A DNA stretch of 6,436 nt from a bacterium (lineage in GTDB: Bacteria; Verrucomicrobiota; Verrucomicrobiia; Limisphaerales; J093), in contig JAJXTA010000176.1 of assembly GCA_021784265.1 (NCBI GenBank), positions 1 through 6,436 on the forward strand. The letters are read 5' to 3'. The position numbers and the translations under genes were made by a program. The notes under the pieces were generated by a model, which searched no databases, was not told where the DNA came from, and saw only the letters and a list, made by a program, of their open reading frames with translations. Below, in pieces: positions 6,146 through 6,436 of the stretch (positions within the stretch are counted from its first letter, which is position 1; each line of letters opens with the position of its first letter).

Positions 6146-6436
6146 CTAAGCGCGCGCCGTGGCGGCGTCCGCGCCGACCCCGAGGCCCGTGGCGGGGCGG
6201 GGCTTCACCGGCGTGGCCGGAGGCAAGATTTCCACGATCTCCGACAAGGGCCGGCCCTGAGGGTCCCGGAGGGTGGTGCGTCGGCCATACAGGACCGGGG
6301 CCTCGGCCAAACCGAGCGCCCGGCCAATGAACTCGTCGGGATGGAGACGCAAAAAGGCCTGCGGATGGTTGGTGTGGTGGATCTGGTGGACCCGCAACAG
6401 GTGTCCCAACGGGACGCGCTCCTCCAGAGATCGGAA
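6146..6436 (-). CDS. Chorismate-lyase-like protein (UbiC/DUF98 superfamily), 3' part only
   Basis: The last 96 codons of a gene that begins beyond the right edge; the frame is open to base 6436 and ends in TAG. The segment VLYGRRTTLRDPQGRPLSEI, followed by VEILPPATP, resembles the C-terminal part of E. coli UbiC ([20 protein letters not shown], then LFLPASP) and DUF98 proteins. It shares the GRR pair, the GxPL turn and a glutamate just before the LP, the counterpart of the UbiC active-site glutamate. The upstream stretch ERVPLGHLLR also matches the family's PLG-LL element. UbiC removes pyruvate from chorismate to give 4-hydroxybenzoate. The final 25 or so residues are Ala/Pro/Gly-rich and look like a disordered tail. 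A TTG at 6407-6409 could be read as a start but lies inside the conserved region, so the gene is truncated by the window rather than short. Same strand as the halogenase-like gene, 107 nt upstream of it. The call rests on short motifs. Confidence 0.6.
   Translation of the reverse strand, partial: FRSLEERVPLGHLLRVHQIHHTNHPQAFLRLHPDEFIGRALGLAEAPVLYGRRTTLRDPQGRPLSEIVEILPPATPVKPRPATGLGVGADAATARA

Noticed and set aside
6146..6409. A complete small 87-residue gene starting at TTG 6409.
   Set aside because: The frame stays open to the window edge and the residues just upstream (LEERVP) continue the family motif, so it is the tail of a longer gene.
1..6436. CRISPR arrays, tRNA/rRNA genes, insertion sequences, direct repeats.
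   Set aside because: No repeated spacer structure, transposase, long terminal inverted repeat or recognisable RNA-gene sequence was seen on reading; nearly all of the window is protein-coding.

Overview
The window is GC-rich bacterial DNA with five genes, all on the minus strand, so transcription runs from high to low coordinates. Gene content (a secreted, long-form GH67 alpha-glucuronidase beside aromatic-metabolism-type genes), the GC-rich composition and the near absence of Shine-Dalgarno sequences fit a polysaccharide-degrading Verrucomicrobiota/Planctomycetota-type organism, possibly an Opitutales member. That assignment is an impression from protein style, not a phylogenetic result.

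In transcription order, the right edge holds the 3' end of a chorismate-lyase-like (UbiC/DUF98) gene (6436-6146). After a 107-nt gap comes an FAD-dependent halogenase-like oxidoreductase (6038-4755). A GT4 glycosyltransferase follows only 9 nt later (4745-3399). After a 113-nt gap comes a YbgC/4-hydroxybenzoyl-CoA-type thioesterase (3285-2842). After another 117-nt gap, which holds a conspicuous nested inverted repeat, comes the GH67 alpha-glucuronidase (2724-169). The last 168 nt (168-1) contain stem-loops that may end the GH67 transcript and no gene I can support.

The first four genes read as pieces of one aromatic pathway: an enzyme that could make 4-hydroxybenzoate from chorismate, a flavoenzyme with both signature motifs of flavin-dependent halogenases, a sugar transferase and an acyl-CoA/aryl-CoA thioesterase. 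This combination recalls aryl-polyene, xanthomonadin or flexirubin pigment clusters, but no ketosynthase, acyl carrier protein or adenylating ligase lies inside the window, so the link is inference. The GH67 gene is probably a separate transcription unit for xylan side-chain removal.

Long open frames opposite these genes, including one of 916 codons on the plus strand, are GC-bias shadows and are not annotated.
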